Positions 1 through 11,005 of a stretch of 64,000 bases of DNA are shown one piece after another; position 1 is the first letter of the stretch, and every line of letters begins with the position of its first letter. Both the position numbers and the translations under genes were made by a program. Under the pieces are notes generated by a model. It had not been told where the DNA came from, searched no databases, and worked only from the letters and a program-made list of their open reading frames with translations. This DNA is from Actinernus sp. WN-2022 (lineage: Eukaryota; Cnidaria; Anthozoa; Actiniaria; Actinernidae): positions 32,448,802 through 32,512,801 of the forward strand of contig JAOWCC010000064.1 in NCBI GenBank assembly GCA_030867875.1, in the 5' to 3' direction.

Positions 1-1077
1 AACGGCAATTTTTTCTAACAGCGAACACGAACGCTTAAAAATACCTGTGTGCGTAGATTCAAGATCAGGGGACCTAATATACATACAGACATTCAGAGAA
101 ACAAATACACACACATTTAGCTTACCTGTATTTGTAGATGCACCGTGCAGATGTATACACATTATATGCATATTCATTGTATGTAACGCATACAATGCTT
201 ACGTTTGATGTGTGCATGGGATAATAAAGGTTTCCTGATCAATTAATCAGGGTCGTCGGTCAGGGGTTTTGGGTATACTGATATCCAATGGTTTTTATAT
301 TAAGTATACGGTATTTTTATTACATCAACATTCAATCAACCGTAGATTTGGTTTAGTAGTGACTGGGGGTTAGTCGGAGGGGGGGGGGAGGAGGAGGAGT
401 AGGAGGAGGAGGGAGGGAGGGAGGAGGAGGAGGAGGAGGAGGAGGGAGGGAGGGTACACCTAGAAATTTCGATTGGGAGTGTGCCAGGGTCTCAAACCCC
501 TGACCTGTATTCGATCTCATAACAAGTAAAATATATGAAAATGTGCGGTCTCATACTTCCCTGTCAAGATTATACCCTATTCCAGTCTAAAAAATGCTAA
601 ATTTATGACTCGTAGTACTTCAGCTCGAAATCCAAACCCTTTGGGGCGGCACATACCCGTATAGCTTATATATTGGGGGGTGGGGGGGGGGGGGGTTGGT
701 AAAGCAAGAGGCACCAAGACTCTTCTGTTCTGTTTCAGCCGATATCTTCTTGCGATTTATTTCTTCCTACAGATTTACACTTACTTTGCTCTAATTTTAT
801 ACACTAGATGGTACAGTCGTACATGTTTTGGTGTACAGCATTCCGTTTTCATAAACACACTTTTTAACTATGTTGGCTCAAAGAATTTCTACATAATTTC
901 GTCGCGTTTGTTAAAATAATAAGTTGATCGAGTCCCTAATGAGTTGTCCAACTTGGGGGAGGTTTTGCCTTGGCCCTTTACAGGATCAAAATATATCGCA
1001 CAAGACGTTAACTTAAGTGTGGAAAGACCAACTTGGTGAAGTTCCCACCAAAACACATCTATGCAAAATGAAGAGTC
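1..1077. other. Non-coding start of window
   Basis: No convincing gene is visible. The stretch holds a purine-rich repeat (376-454) and a poly-G run (about 675-695). Short ORFs here are the length expected by chance. Confidence 0.5.
376..454. repeat. (GGA)n / (GGGA)n purine microsatellite
   Basis: About 80 bases made almost only of G and A, as GGA, GGGA and GGAGT units. This is a simple-sequence repeat with possible G-quadruplex or triplex potential (inference). Confidence 0.9.
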
Positions 1078-1194
1078 GTGTGCAACAAGGGAGTAAGTGT
1101 TTCCTGGTCACATTCTAAATTCTCCTTCGATTCCTTTGTTTTCTAAGGGAGAATTTAGAACATGATCAAGAGTTACTTACGCCCTTTTGCACAC
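1078..1194. mobile_element. Palindromic MITE-like element, about 117 bp
   Basis: The left arm starts GTGTGCAACAAGGGAGTAAG and the right arm is its imperfect reverse complement, ending in CCCTTTTGCACAC. The inner arms share TTCTAAATTCTCC and its complement. It has no coding capacity and no clear target duplication. A non-autonomous DNA transposon is the simplest reading. Confidence 0.6.
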
Positions 1195-1199
1195 AGCCC

Positions 1200-2600
1200 T
1201 TCAAATGTTTTACTAATTAGCGTGTTGATTACAATCTGCAACCATTGTATGAACATATCAACGAAGTTACACCCAAACTACAATTTAGCCACAAAGTTAA
1301 ATTACTTCGACACAAAGATTCAGCAGTCATGTAGTACTTGGAATTGACACATTTGAAGCACTTTTATAACTGGCCAGTTTAAATTCAAAGCTCTTAAGGC
1401 GCTAAGGAGGCTCTAATAAATTTATGTTTGGATTAGTTTTGGTTTTCAGACACTAGCTAAATTTCTGCGGAAGTCCAATATAAAACAAAATGATCAACCA
1501 TGCCTAGAGTCCTGGCCTCTTTAACCACTCCGTAAACTGGAAGGTCGCGGGCCGGAAAGAGAGTCCAGTAGATATTGCATGTGCATGTTCAAAATTGTCC
1601 AATCAGGAATAAGGTCAAATTCGCCGAAATATTCGCGGGGTTTATACCGAATACACTTTTGTTTCAATTGAAGGTTTGAAATGGCCGATAATATCGTATC
1701 GTATAAACTTGAGACTTGAGACTTGAGACTTGAGATCAGTGCCGAATTTCTCGCAACTATGTCCTCCCGCAGTACAAACACAAATAATTTATTGCTTTAG
1801 AGGCCTTTAATATTGCTTCTCGTGTGGACCACTAGGACTAAATCCTTCAGGTGAGAGCTTTAACAATTTGTATTTACACATAGAATTTAGATCGAAGGTT
1901 TCAAGTCCATTCATTTCGTTTTCACTGAGATCAGTCAGCTAGACATTTGATCATCCATGAGAGATACGAGTGAAGAAATCAAGCGACGAGTGGCGAAAAA
2001 TAATCGAACGAATTGACCTATATCACTATGACGTCATATCAAAACAATCTATTGTTTAAACGCTAAGGATCACGGTCGTGGGAGGGGGACAAAACAGGAA
2101 CCAAACAGCAACAACACAAAGGAAATCGCTATCAAATGCATTTTGTAGAACGTAGAATAGCGGTAACAGCCACCAAATACGGTAAATATTGTGGGATAAA
2201 CATTGATACAGCTGATATCTGGAAACCAGACAATTCGAAGTTAAATTTTCCTCAGCAGAGCAGATTTAGTTCAAAATTCTATTGTTCAAGTCGATTCTGT
2301 TCCCCTCATAAACAAGCCGTGACGTCATAATGATATAGGGTAATTACAAGTCTGTTGTGGTGAAGATCTTAAAGAATCGCATACGAAAGGAAATAAAGTA
2401 CAAACTTGACCAGCGACTTGCCAAACTCAGTGCTGAAGTTGACGAAGACATCTTCCCTTTGCATAGATTAAATAATGCTTCCAGTTGTTCAAACCTTGGT
2501 ACAAATTTATAATTGCACACTTTCAAGGCATAATAAACGTTGATACAATTCAGTAAACACCACACTCGACTCGCACTCCTGGTTCGCCGCCATGATTAGG
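1200..2600. other. Non-coding region
   Basis: No supported gene. A short TTGAGAC tandem run sits near 1712-1736. ORFs of 60-86 codons here show no recognisable domain. Confidence 0.45.
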
Positions 2601-2605
2601 AGCTA

Positions 2606-2647
2606 TGTAGCCAGGCCACCACATTTTTAATTTGTGGCCTGGTTACA
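2606..2647. repeat. Short imperfect palindrome
   Basis: TGTAGCCAGGCCACCACA is followed after an AT spacer by TGTGGCCTGGTTACA. This is a 42-bp hairpin, possibly a very small MITE relic; no target duplication was found. Confidence 0.45.
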
Positions 2648-2649
2648 TT

Positions 2650-2894
2650 TCTGACATGCGCAAGCAATATCTACTGGACTCTTTTTCCCGCGACGAGCGG
2701 TCGAAAGAGCATTCTCGTTCCCAGTGCCTCCTCAACTAACTGAATAATCGGAGGCTCTGGTAAGACACGAAACCGGATGTCCTAGATTCTAGGACATTGA
2801 AACTGCGCATGCTCTTAGCATTCTCAGTAATGGCGAACTTCATCGAAGCTATTCAGTTCGCACTTACAAAGCTAAATACAGTTTTCTTTAAAAA
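2650..2894 (+). promoter_or_regulatory. Possible TATA-less promoter and short first exon
   Basis: The stretch has NRF-1-like GCGCATGC motifs (one near 2807, a weaker CATGCGCA near 2655). An ATG at 2830 in good context (agtaATGGCG) opens 21 codons, which run into a strong splice donor, GTAAGC at 2895. An acceptor (cttcag) ends at 2956, but the joined frame closes after about 16 more codons. So this may be a decayed or non-coding first exon. Bases about 2711-2762 recur inverted at about 12573-12625, which shows that part of it is repetitive. Confidence 0.25.
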
Positions 2895-3032
2895 GTAAGC
2901 AGTTGGAAGCTATTCGTGTAATTAGTTTAGATAAGGACTAATTCTGTGTTCTTCAGACCGGTTATGGAAGTCGTTTATTCACCAAAGTTTACCGTTTGTG
3001 TTTGATGCACTTCAAGGATCATCCAACTCAAT

Positions 3033-3057
3033 CAAGGAGGATTGGAAGGCCTTCCCA
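3033..3057. repeat. 25-bp exact inverted repeat, left copy
   Basis: These 25 bases, containing AAGGCCTT, occur again in reverse complement at 7830-7854. The two copies bracket the kinase pseudogene. Similarity beyond the 25 bp is weak, so terminal repeats are only a possibility. Confidence 0.6.
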
Positions 3058-4854
3058 CAATCCTTTGCGTAGCAACTATATTATCAATTTTCCCGGTCAC
3101 GTGAGCAATTCATTCTGCGTTGAATTTCGTGGAGATCGGACCTCAGCAGCACAAATTTTCACAAAGTATCTCAAAACCAAAGTTTTTCCTGGGATTTTGA
3201 CGTATGTTTAGGCTAGCTTCGACTTCCCCGTATTTCCGGCCATTATTTTACAATGAAAGCCTACGAAAAATGGGAAAATGTGCAGGGAATTACATGTGAT
3301 TTGAGTGAAAAGTTTTCAATTTGAGAGGTTCGCGCGCGCTGCTGACGCAATCTGATCACGCCATTTTCGAACAATGAGCGCGCGCGCTCAAAGCTGTTTT
3401 TGTACCCGAGCGCGACTGAATAAACCAAAGTATTACTTATTTCTGCCCTTTATCTTTTCAGGTAATCATAATTGCATGCCAAGCCGCAAGCCTGTTTTTA
3501 CTGCACGCAACAGGGATCCACATTTACAATAGAATCCTGTACGCAGCGCCGTCAGATTATTCGCCTGATCTAATTATCATTACGTCGTCGAACACCTTTG
3601 GTGCGAAGGTTGTCTTTAGATTCAGTTAAAGAAAACCATACTTTTTGGTTAAATATGAGCTGCACAAAATTGGATCAGGACATATATGGCAAAGAACCAT
3701 TTGCGTAATAGATATGAATTTCGGAAAGGTGAACTTTGTATATTTATTAGTCTCGCAATCGTCGTACCGAGCTCCACTCTCGAGTATGCTGTTTTGTGAT
3801 GTTTTATCGAGTATTCTCACCATATTTAGATCCTTGCAAGACATGGTATGCCCTGAACTTTGAAGTATGCGGTACAGCACCGAGAAAGTTTTGCTGCAAC
3901 AACATTTTCGAGTTGCTTCCAGATGAAATATCGAAGATCTCCAAGTTGGAAATGGCGTGCCATTCAGTGTCGTCGAAGTTGTTTATCAGTGGCTACAAAA
4001 CAACAAATAACGTATATGCTGCGGGCAGGGCATTTGCGGTAATCGCTGTGGATCTTCGTCGAAAAAACCCACAAGAAGCATTGCTATTGAAATCTCAGAT
4101 ATTTTCTGAGATACAAGGCCTGATTAACGGGGAATTATATCCGAGAAAGAAAAGCTGGGGAAGTCACCAATGGATTTGACCTGAATGGCTCAATCAATGA
4201 CCTACCGAGCAGAACAATCAGCTTAAAACGAAACTTGTTTCATGTTGCTGTGAAATTGCTGATTTAAAGGCTCGTTTAGTGGCTTCAAGTCGTTCCAGAG
4301 AAAGCCCGCCAAAAAGCGTTGGAAGCCCGCCAACAGAAATGAGCAAAATCCCGCTAAATTCTCCCAGGCTCCAATTACGACTTTGTTATCCAACTTCGCC
4401 CGCAAGTACCACGGGATCACCATCTACAAACTTGTCCTTAAATTCTTCGTGCTCTTCCGTCGGGGATATAGAGAATGATCCCGATTACGCGCCTGAGACG
4501 AAGATCAGGAGGATCCGAAGCAAAGTAAAGGCAGTCATGAACGAGTGATGTAGATGATGTGTGCACGGGCAATGGTGAGAAACTATCCGACCTGATCGTT
4601 CAGTGCTGCCTTATTAAACGGGGAGAAAACTTCGAATCCAAGAAGTTAATCAATGAAGTTCTTTCCAGAGTAGAGCAAGAATGTGGGGTAAAGAAAGCCT
4701 TCGAATAACTTATCTCAGCAGACTTTTAGAACAAGCGGGTTGAAGAAATGTGTGTGCCAGATTGGATGCTTTTGCTTTGTAAGCTAGAGGTACTTTTATA
4801 TCTGACGATGGTTGGCAGACCCTTTTGAACAGAACTAAGATTGGAAAAACAGGG

Positions 4855-6103
4855 GTAAGTATTTATATGCAAATAATGAGGCGGCTCAATGATTTTGAAA
4901 AGAGATCGAGTTTTACTCTGACACGTAAAGGAGCTCGAGCTTTCGACTTTTGTAGTTGTAAGTTAACTATGTTTTATACAAAACTTTTTTATACAAAACA
5001 TACAAAACTTGCATGAGTTTACATTAATTATATTTGTACCTGAAGCTTTCTCTTTTTTTTGTATCATTTAGATCTACGACTTTTTGTCAGCTGCTGCATT
5101 ATTTTATCCAAGATTCATTTTGTCCAAGATTCATTGGGTTTTATTTATTTAATAATTTCAAGGGTACAGTTATCAGTTCACTATCCTTTGGCCCACGATT
5201 CATTGTTTTTTTAATTATTAATTAATTTGAATCTTTCAGGCGTCCCGCCCAAGATTCATTTGTTTTTAATTATTAATTAATTTGAATCTTTCAGGCGTCC
5301 CGCCCAAGATTCATTTGTTTTTTTGTTTCTTAATTAATTTGAATCTTTCAGGCGTCCCGCCCAAGATTCATTAGTTTTTATTTCTTAATTAGTTTGAATC
5401 TTTCAGGCGTCTCGCCCAAGATTCATTGTTTTTTTATTTCTTAATTAGTTTGAATCTTTCAGGCGTCCCGCCCAAGATTCATTGTTTTTTTATTTCTTAA
5501 TTAGTTTGAATCTTTCAGGCGTCCCGCCCAAGATTCATTATTTTTTATTTCTTAATTAGTTTGAATCTTTCAGGCGTCCCGCCCAAGATTCATTAGTTTT
5601 TATTTCTTAATTAGTTTGAATCTTTCAGGCGTCCCGCCCAAGATTCATTAGTTTTTATTTCTTAATTAGTTTGAATCTTTCAGGCGTCTCGCCCAAGATT
5701 CATTGTTTTTTTTATTTCTTAATTAGATTTGAATCTTTCAGGCGTCCCGCCCAAGATTCATTAGTTTTTATTTCTTAATTAGTTTGAATCTTTCAGGCGT
5801 CCCGCCCAAGATTCATTGTTTTTTATTTCTTAATTAGTTTGAATCTTTCAGGCGTCCCGCCCAAGATTCATTAGTTTTTATTTCTTAATTAGTTTGAATC
5901 TTTCAGGCGTCTCGCCCAAGATTCATTGTTTTTTTATTTCTTAATTAGTTTGAATCTTTCAGGCGTCCCGCCCAAGATTCATAAGTTTTTATTTCTTAAT
6001 TAGTTTGAATCTTTCAGGCGTCCCGCCCAAGATTCATTAGTTTTTATTTCTTAATTAATTTCAAGGATGCAGTTATCAGTTCACTACTCTTTCAATCTTT
6101 CAG
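4855..6103 (+). other. Intron of the kinase pseudogene
   Basis: Bounded by GTAAGT at 4855-4860 and a pyrimidine tract with CAG ending at 6103. Sequence on both sides reads as one kinase-family protein. Most of its length is the 55-bp minisatellite. Confidence 0.6.
5190..6058. repeat. 55-bp minisatellite, 15 GGCGTC-bearing units
   Basis: Fifteen head-to-tail units of about 55 bp share GGCGTCCCGCCCAAGATTCA and TTTGAATCTTTCAG. A few units have CTCGCC in place of CCCGCC, and T-run lengths vary. The array is flanked by 34-bp near-identical direct repeats (5156-5189 and 6059-6092) reading TTTCAAGGxTxCAGTTATCA and onward. Each unit contains a pyrimidine tract plus CAG, matching the intron's own 3' end (CAATCTTTCAG at 6103). 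Confidence 0.95.
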
Positions 6104-6833
6104 TACACCGTTCCGTTAAGGAAATCAAACAGTACGATTCATCTGACAGAGAAAAGAGGTCTCGGTGCGAACAGTAGTTAATAGAGTGCACTCTATTAAC
6201 TATGGTGCGAAGCACTATAAATGGGAAGCTCAAGTTATTGCATCCTTAGGAGACCATCCTGGCTTACCGCATTTATTTGGAGTGTGTTCTGAGCACACAC
6301 CGTATATCGAATCGTTCTTCAGTTTGACAATGTGGACAATGAAAGTCTCACCATGAGCAAGGTATCGAGCTCTAACCCGGCTCTCGACTTCCAGGCTCGT
6401 CTAAATATTTCGAAAGAACTCTGTGGAACAATGATTTGTATGTATGAACAAGGCTTTTTACACAAATATATTAAAGGCAACAATGTTGTGCTGGAGAAGA
6501 GAAACGAGGAGAATCAGTAACACCCAGTGATGATAGACTTTGGAAAAAGTCGTCGAATCGAGAAGTCCCGCTTCGTAAAAAACTAAAGAGAATGTGGAGA
6601 AGCCCGCTAAACTGTACCCGCACTTCGCGACAGAGATTTTGCGAAAAGGAAAGCAGACGAAAGCCAGTGACACGTACTCGTTTCGAAAGCTAGTTGAAAG
6701 TGTTACCTTAGATTTTGTTGAGCAATTAATGTACACGGCTGAACCCACTTCGTCGATCTACTCTTCTTCAAGTAGCTACCTTGCTCGATTCGCTCTAATT
6801 TTTGATGATTTTTTTTGCTGATTTAACCTATAA

Positions 6834-7938
6834 CATATATCGTATTTGAAACGGTTACTTAACATTCTTTGCTAAGACATTTTCAGTGTACAATTTAATG
6901 TAGAGTATGGTACGTATTTAGATATTTCGTAGCATTATTTACAGTCATAGTTCTTGTTAAACCGCTACTAGAACCCGCGGTCAATTTGATGGTTTTCTCG
7001 GCCGACTTCCGAAAAGTGTGCGTTATTGTATCACTTTCGTTGTTGTAACGAAGTGATAATTGGCTTACTGAAATATCTGTTGGCGATTACTAATAAAAAA
7101 AGTTTGAAGACCGATTAAGCGTTGGCTCCCTACAGTTCGCCGAACAAAAGATTCACACCTACGTATCCCACGAATATGCAAAACATGCAACTTTGAAAGT
7201 TGCATTCCACTCTTATTTAAGGCTTGCGGCTTGGCATGTTTTTAAGTAAAATGATCAACAAAGAATCGTCTGGTTTTTTTGGGTATAATTAACAATAAAC
7301 ACCACTCGTACTGTTCGCGAAATGCTTCACGAAAGATCGGCGTGAGTACTGTATATCCAGTGAGCGCGACATTTTGTGAATGGTATCGAAACACCGTAAA
7401 CAATACGCATTTTCAACGGCTTCGTAAACCTCTTAAACCTGGAGCCCTTTGGAGCCCTTTGCACAAATTAGACACTTAATTTATTTATGTCACTGCTCAT
7501 GCTAATTTCCAGGTAAGGTTAGTTGTCTAAAAGGTTTGTAGTTAATTTCTTTCAGGGTAAGATTTACGACTTGAGTTCGCGGGAAATTTCTCCCAAACAA
7601 CCTCTCGAGAAAAGTGTCCAATAAATATGCTCAGATTGTATGAAAAGATAAAAAATTGAAGATGTTTAGCGAGTAGTAAAGTTAGAAAGTATATTTCTGA
7701 CTTCGTTGAATCCATCTCTAGTTTCTAGAGTTAAAAAACTTCAAGGAGAAATTTAGTTGGAAATAACAAAACTCGCGGGAAACTCCAAGTTTCTTGCCTT
7801 CTTGACAAATTTTCAAGCGCAAGTGTTCATGGGAAGGCCTTCCAATCCTCCTTGAACTCAATCGTGGTCGTTGTATCTCCGCTGAACGCAATTACCGAGG
7901 GCACATTTCTAAACATAGAGCGAAAGGACTTCAGTGTG
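6834..7938. other. Non-coding region downstream of kinase pseudogene
   Basis: No supported gene. The only notable item is the inverted 25-bp match at 7830-7854 to 3033-3057. Confidence 0.45.
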
Positions 7939-8010
7939 CAACCTCGTTCCCAGGGTCTTCTCGGTCAGATCCAAGATGGCGGCTACTCAGAGAGAAGACC
8001 CTGGTAAAGG
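7939..8010 (+). mobile_element. Small CCAGGGTCTTCTC inverted-repeat element, copy 1
   Basis: The 55-bp core (7950-8004) starts CCAGGGTCTTCTC and ends with its reverse complement. Inside is CCAAGATGGCGGC, a YY1-type motif. An inverted copy lies at 8736-8806; the cores differ at only about two positions, and similarity runs a little beyond the core (CAACCTCG side and GGTAAA side). Confidence 0.75.
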
Positions 8011-8016
8011 CTGGAT

Positions 8017-8179
8017 CACGTGATCAAATACTCCCACATTTTGGGTAATAAGTTCATGTCCTAGATACACCAATACGTTACTGACGTTCTATGACCGAAA
8101 CATAATAGAACGTAATTAACCTATTGTTGTATCTAGGACATGAACTTATTACCAGATTTTGGGAGTATTTTGTCACGTG
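8017..8179. mobile_element. Palindromic MITE, 163 bp, CACGTG ends
   Basis: Two arms of about 60 bp are near-perfect reverse complements; both contain AATAAGTTCATGTCCTAGAT or its complement. Both ends are CACGTG. No ORF. Another copy of AAGATGGCGGC lies 20 bp to the right. Confidence 0.85.
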
Positions 8180-8735
8180 ATTTGGCGATCTAGGTCGATC
8201 TAAGATGGCGGCCAAGCTAAATATGGGAATAGTTCATGACGTGTACAAACCATAGGTATCCCAATCCGGAGTGAGCGAGAAGCGATTAACGGTATTTCCA
8301 CGCGGCGAACGATGCAGTGAAAACAGGTCTACTAAATGGCTCGAAATGGAGTTTACTTGGATAAAGAACCAGTGAAAAGGTATCACAAAGCTACCAGGAT
8401 GTATCTAAGCTAGAAGAGAATCCTAAAAAGCCGTTCATTTTCCGTTAGCGTTGAAGCGAAGCGATCGATAGCACATGTTCAGGTTTAACGGCTTCTCCTG
8501 GCTTTCCCACTGATGAACCTAACCAGAAAACTACCCAGTAATGCACTTCATCTATTGCTCTAGCTACACAACATGTTTTAAGGTTATTTAAAATCGTTTT
8601 ATTGATAAAATTTGAGCAATCTAAACTATATACAAGTTCATCTCTCTGGACTCAGTCCATTTGGCCAATAAAAAGCATTGTTAGTAAACCGTTGCGTCAT
8701 AATCGAAGAGCCAATCAGAATACGTGACAGTTCAG

Positions 8736-8806
8736 CATTTACCAGGGTCTTCTCTCTGAGTAGCTACCATCTTGGATCTGACCGAGAAGACCCTGGGGAC
8801 GAGGTT
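8736..8806 (-). mobile_element. Small CCAGGGTCTTCTC element, copy 2 (inverted)
   Basis: Core at 8742-8796. This is the reverse complement of the copy at 7950-8004 with about two changes, both in the GGCGGC part of the YY1-like site. Confidence 0.75.
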
Positions 8807-8926
8807 GTTCAGTGTGCTGTGTTGAGGATTGCTGAGGACTTTAAAGTTACGGTAATTTGGAACACCCTGAGAATATGTGCCTTATCGGCTTATGGCCTTG
8901 CCATTGATTTAACAGCAATTTATTTT

Positions 8927-9256
8927 ACAAATAAAGAAGCCTTAGCCAGGCATGTTTTATACTTTCATAAAACACGATGGGCATTTGAGAACATGAGAGA
9001 AATGTTAAAGCACAAGCCGAAGGCGCGTGCTTTCGACGTTTGTCGAGTGTTCTCAAATGACCAGAGTGTTTTATGATAGTATAAAACATGGATTTAAGGC
9101 TTCTTTATCTGTTTTATAATATAGATTTACGCGCGCGATGAAAGGAAACCGCCAGTTGAAAACAATAAAACACGACAAACCGTGTAATATACTCTGATAA
9201 AACATGGCCTTTTAGCCAATCAGAGCGCGCGTACTATCGTATCTATATTATAAAAC
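8927..9256 (-). mobile_element. Bipartite double-hairpin MITE, copy 1
   Basis: Two hairpins lie side by side. The first (about 8927-9115) has arms with AAGAAGCCTTA, ATGTTTTATACT and CATTTGAGAACA. The second (about 9113-9256) has arms starting TTTTATAATATAGAT and contains GCGCGC and CCAATCAGAGCGCGCG. A closely similar copy lies inverted at 46567-46891. ORFs through it are by-products of the hairpin. Confidence 0.88.
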
Positions 9257-10160
9257 AATATATGAGGCTGAAGTTGCCATAATTCAAGCTGAGTGCAAAG
9301 TGGATTTGTATTGTACTGGGATTGCTGTACCATTATTTTGTATAATTGCCATTGTCTTATTTTTCTACTTTATACAACAAGCAAATTAGCCAGAGGTTTG
9401 TGTAGATAAAAATAGTTTTCTTGAAATGAGGAAATTGTCTTTGCCCCAGTGATGCGGTGATGGTCAGACTACATTGTATAGCATTTTATAAATTCGATCA
9501 AATGTTAAACGCAATTTGTGAACAAGACTTTGAATAACTATTTAAAGTATACATGCTCCAAATAGAAGTATCTCCTGCTGGTCCTCAGTGGTTGAATGTT
9601 ATCAAGACATTTGAAACAGTTTGAAATATGGGTTCAGAAATCAAAGTAAGTGTGTTCTGCATTTACCATTAAACTAGTAAACTCGCGGTGGCCATAAACC
9701 ATTTTAACCCACTTATTTTTTAATTATGGCCTCTAAATAATTATTTAACCAAAAAATAGGACTAAATTGCATTGTTTTAATTTTGACAAATAGATTCTGA
9801 CTCAGGTTTTTCATCATCAACAGGCTTTTAAGTGTCATTATAATTACATTAAGTCCACTGTCCATAACTTCCATATATGTAAAAAGTGACAGCATTTATA
9901 AGAAAAGGATACTTTGCAGTAAATCTGGTAGATCTGCTATTTAGTATAGACAGAGACCTTTTTATCGTATGCCGGATGGACTTGACTGACCTGCACTGAT
10001 ACCCTCTTTCTATGAATAGCTTTTGATTATCATGCTAAATAGATACTAACTAAGCTGACTCCTGTCCATACATACTATGTAAACTTAAACTATCTTGGGA
10101 ATTCTTCTTCCTTGAATACTGATAATGATGGAAACTTTATGGGGGGGGGGGGTGTGTGAA
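9257..10160. other. Non-coding region
   Basis: AT-rich and without recognisable genes. A poly-G run of about 11 lies at 10141-10152. Confidence 0.45.
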
Positions 10161-11005
10161 TATATTGAGTGGGCTCTTTACTGCGTTCGACGAAGGAGAA
10201 CGCATACTAATCTTGCAGTGGACTCCCTGTGGTCATGTGTGGGCTACCTGTGTTTCCCCAGGCGAAAGAAATCGAGATATTGTCCTCATGTCCTTATGTT
10301 TGTACTTTTTAGAATAAATTATCTCGGCCGGGGAACTGGTAATCACACGTACACGATGCCGGCATTTTAACAAAATGGCCGCTCGTATGGTTTCTGTTTT
10401 GCTCGCGATCGGTAAGTTACTTGCCTTATTTTCCGACAATCCAATGCAATGATGTTTCAAACGTTCACAAATACAATTGAGCAAAGCCTGAGGAAAGTGT
10501 GTAGTATCTGGAGGACTGACAACGTCCAATATGGTCTGTTTTGTACCTTGAACATTCAACTCGGCCATAATTATTTATTTGTGCTGAACCCGAGTGAATC
10601 TGCGATCGAAAAATATGCTGTTGGCTTGCTCGCTGCATTGAATTATGCTGTTCGCTTTGCCGATACTAAAACTGCAAATGGTCAAGATGCTATAAGTCAT
10701 ACCTGAAGGCTGAAAAGAAATACATGGATATGAATATTTCAGTGTGAGTTGCGAAGAAGCTTTTTAAATACTACACACGTGTGCATCGTGGTGGTTTCAT
10801 CGTGGTTATACAAATTAACACTGCATTCAGGATATAAACAGCCTTGGATATGTCAAGGAACTTAAATATAAAAACAAGGCGAGCCCTAATATGATCAGAA
10901 ATTATTCTGCAAATTATAACAATCGACACTCAATATTCTGCAGCCAGCCTTGGTCTCACTTGAAGAATAATTTGAATCCGTCTGAAGGTGTAGTTTATAT
11001 GCACA
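10160..11005 (+). repeat. Dispersed repeat X, copy 1
   Basis: The stretch matches, inverted and with divergence, 28861-29626 plus 31656-32062. Landmarks are TTCGACGAAGGAGAACGC (near 10186), TTGCCTTATTTTCCGACAAT (near 10421) and GGCCATAATTATTTA (near 10563). On the minus strand an ATG at 10568 begins an ORF (MAELNVQ) that reappears in the other copy. The class is unclear; terminal inverted repeats were not identified. Confidence 0.7.

Larger units (their letters stand above)
3796..6833 (+). pseudogene. Protein-kinase-like pseudogene with one recognisable intron
   Basis: The upstream part (about 3850-4854) is readable only by changing frame. It encodes a helical segment, a Ser/Pro-rich stretch (about 4286-4480) and an acidic/basic stretch ending at 4548. 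Then come fragments including VPDWMLLL and DDGWQTLL. A donor, GTAAGT at 4855, and an acceptor, CTTTCAG ending at 6103, define an intron of about 1.25 kb. The kinase domain follows: a glycine-loop-side fragment, HYKWEAQVIASLGDHPGLPH (about 6220-6280), the catalytic loop, IDFGKSR (DFG region, about 6530-6550), PHFATEIL in place of an APE motif (about 6622), and SDTYSF (about 6670). Stops or frame changes occur near 6176, 6354, 6518 and 6580. In the catalytic loop the expected HxD is HKY (near 6462), so the catalytic Asp is lost. The protein is therefore dead by both frame and active site. Assignment to a cnidarian-expanded kinase family is from memory of the style, not a search. Confidence 0.72.

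Noticed and set aside
2957..3211. 84-codon frame beginning at a splice acceptor
   Set aside because: It does not join in frame to the upstream ATG exon and part of it recurs inverted at 7830.
5190..6058. CRISPR array
   Set aside because: Units are contiguous head-to-tail 55-mers without unique spacers, in eukaryotic DNA; this is a minisatellite.
8678..9076. 132-codon ORF
   Set aside because: Crosses the small CCAGGGTC element and the double hairpin; no coding signal.
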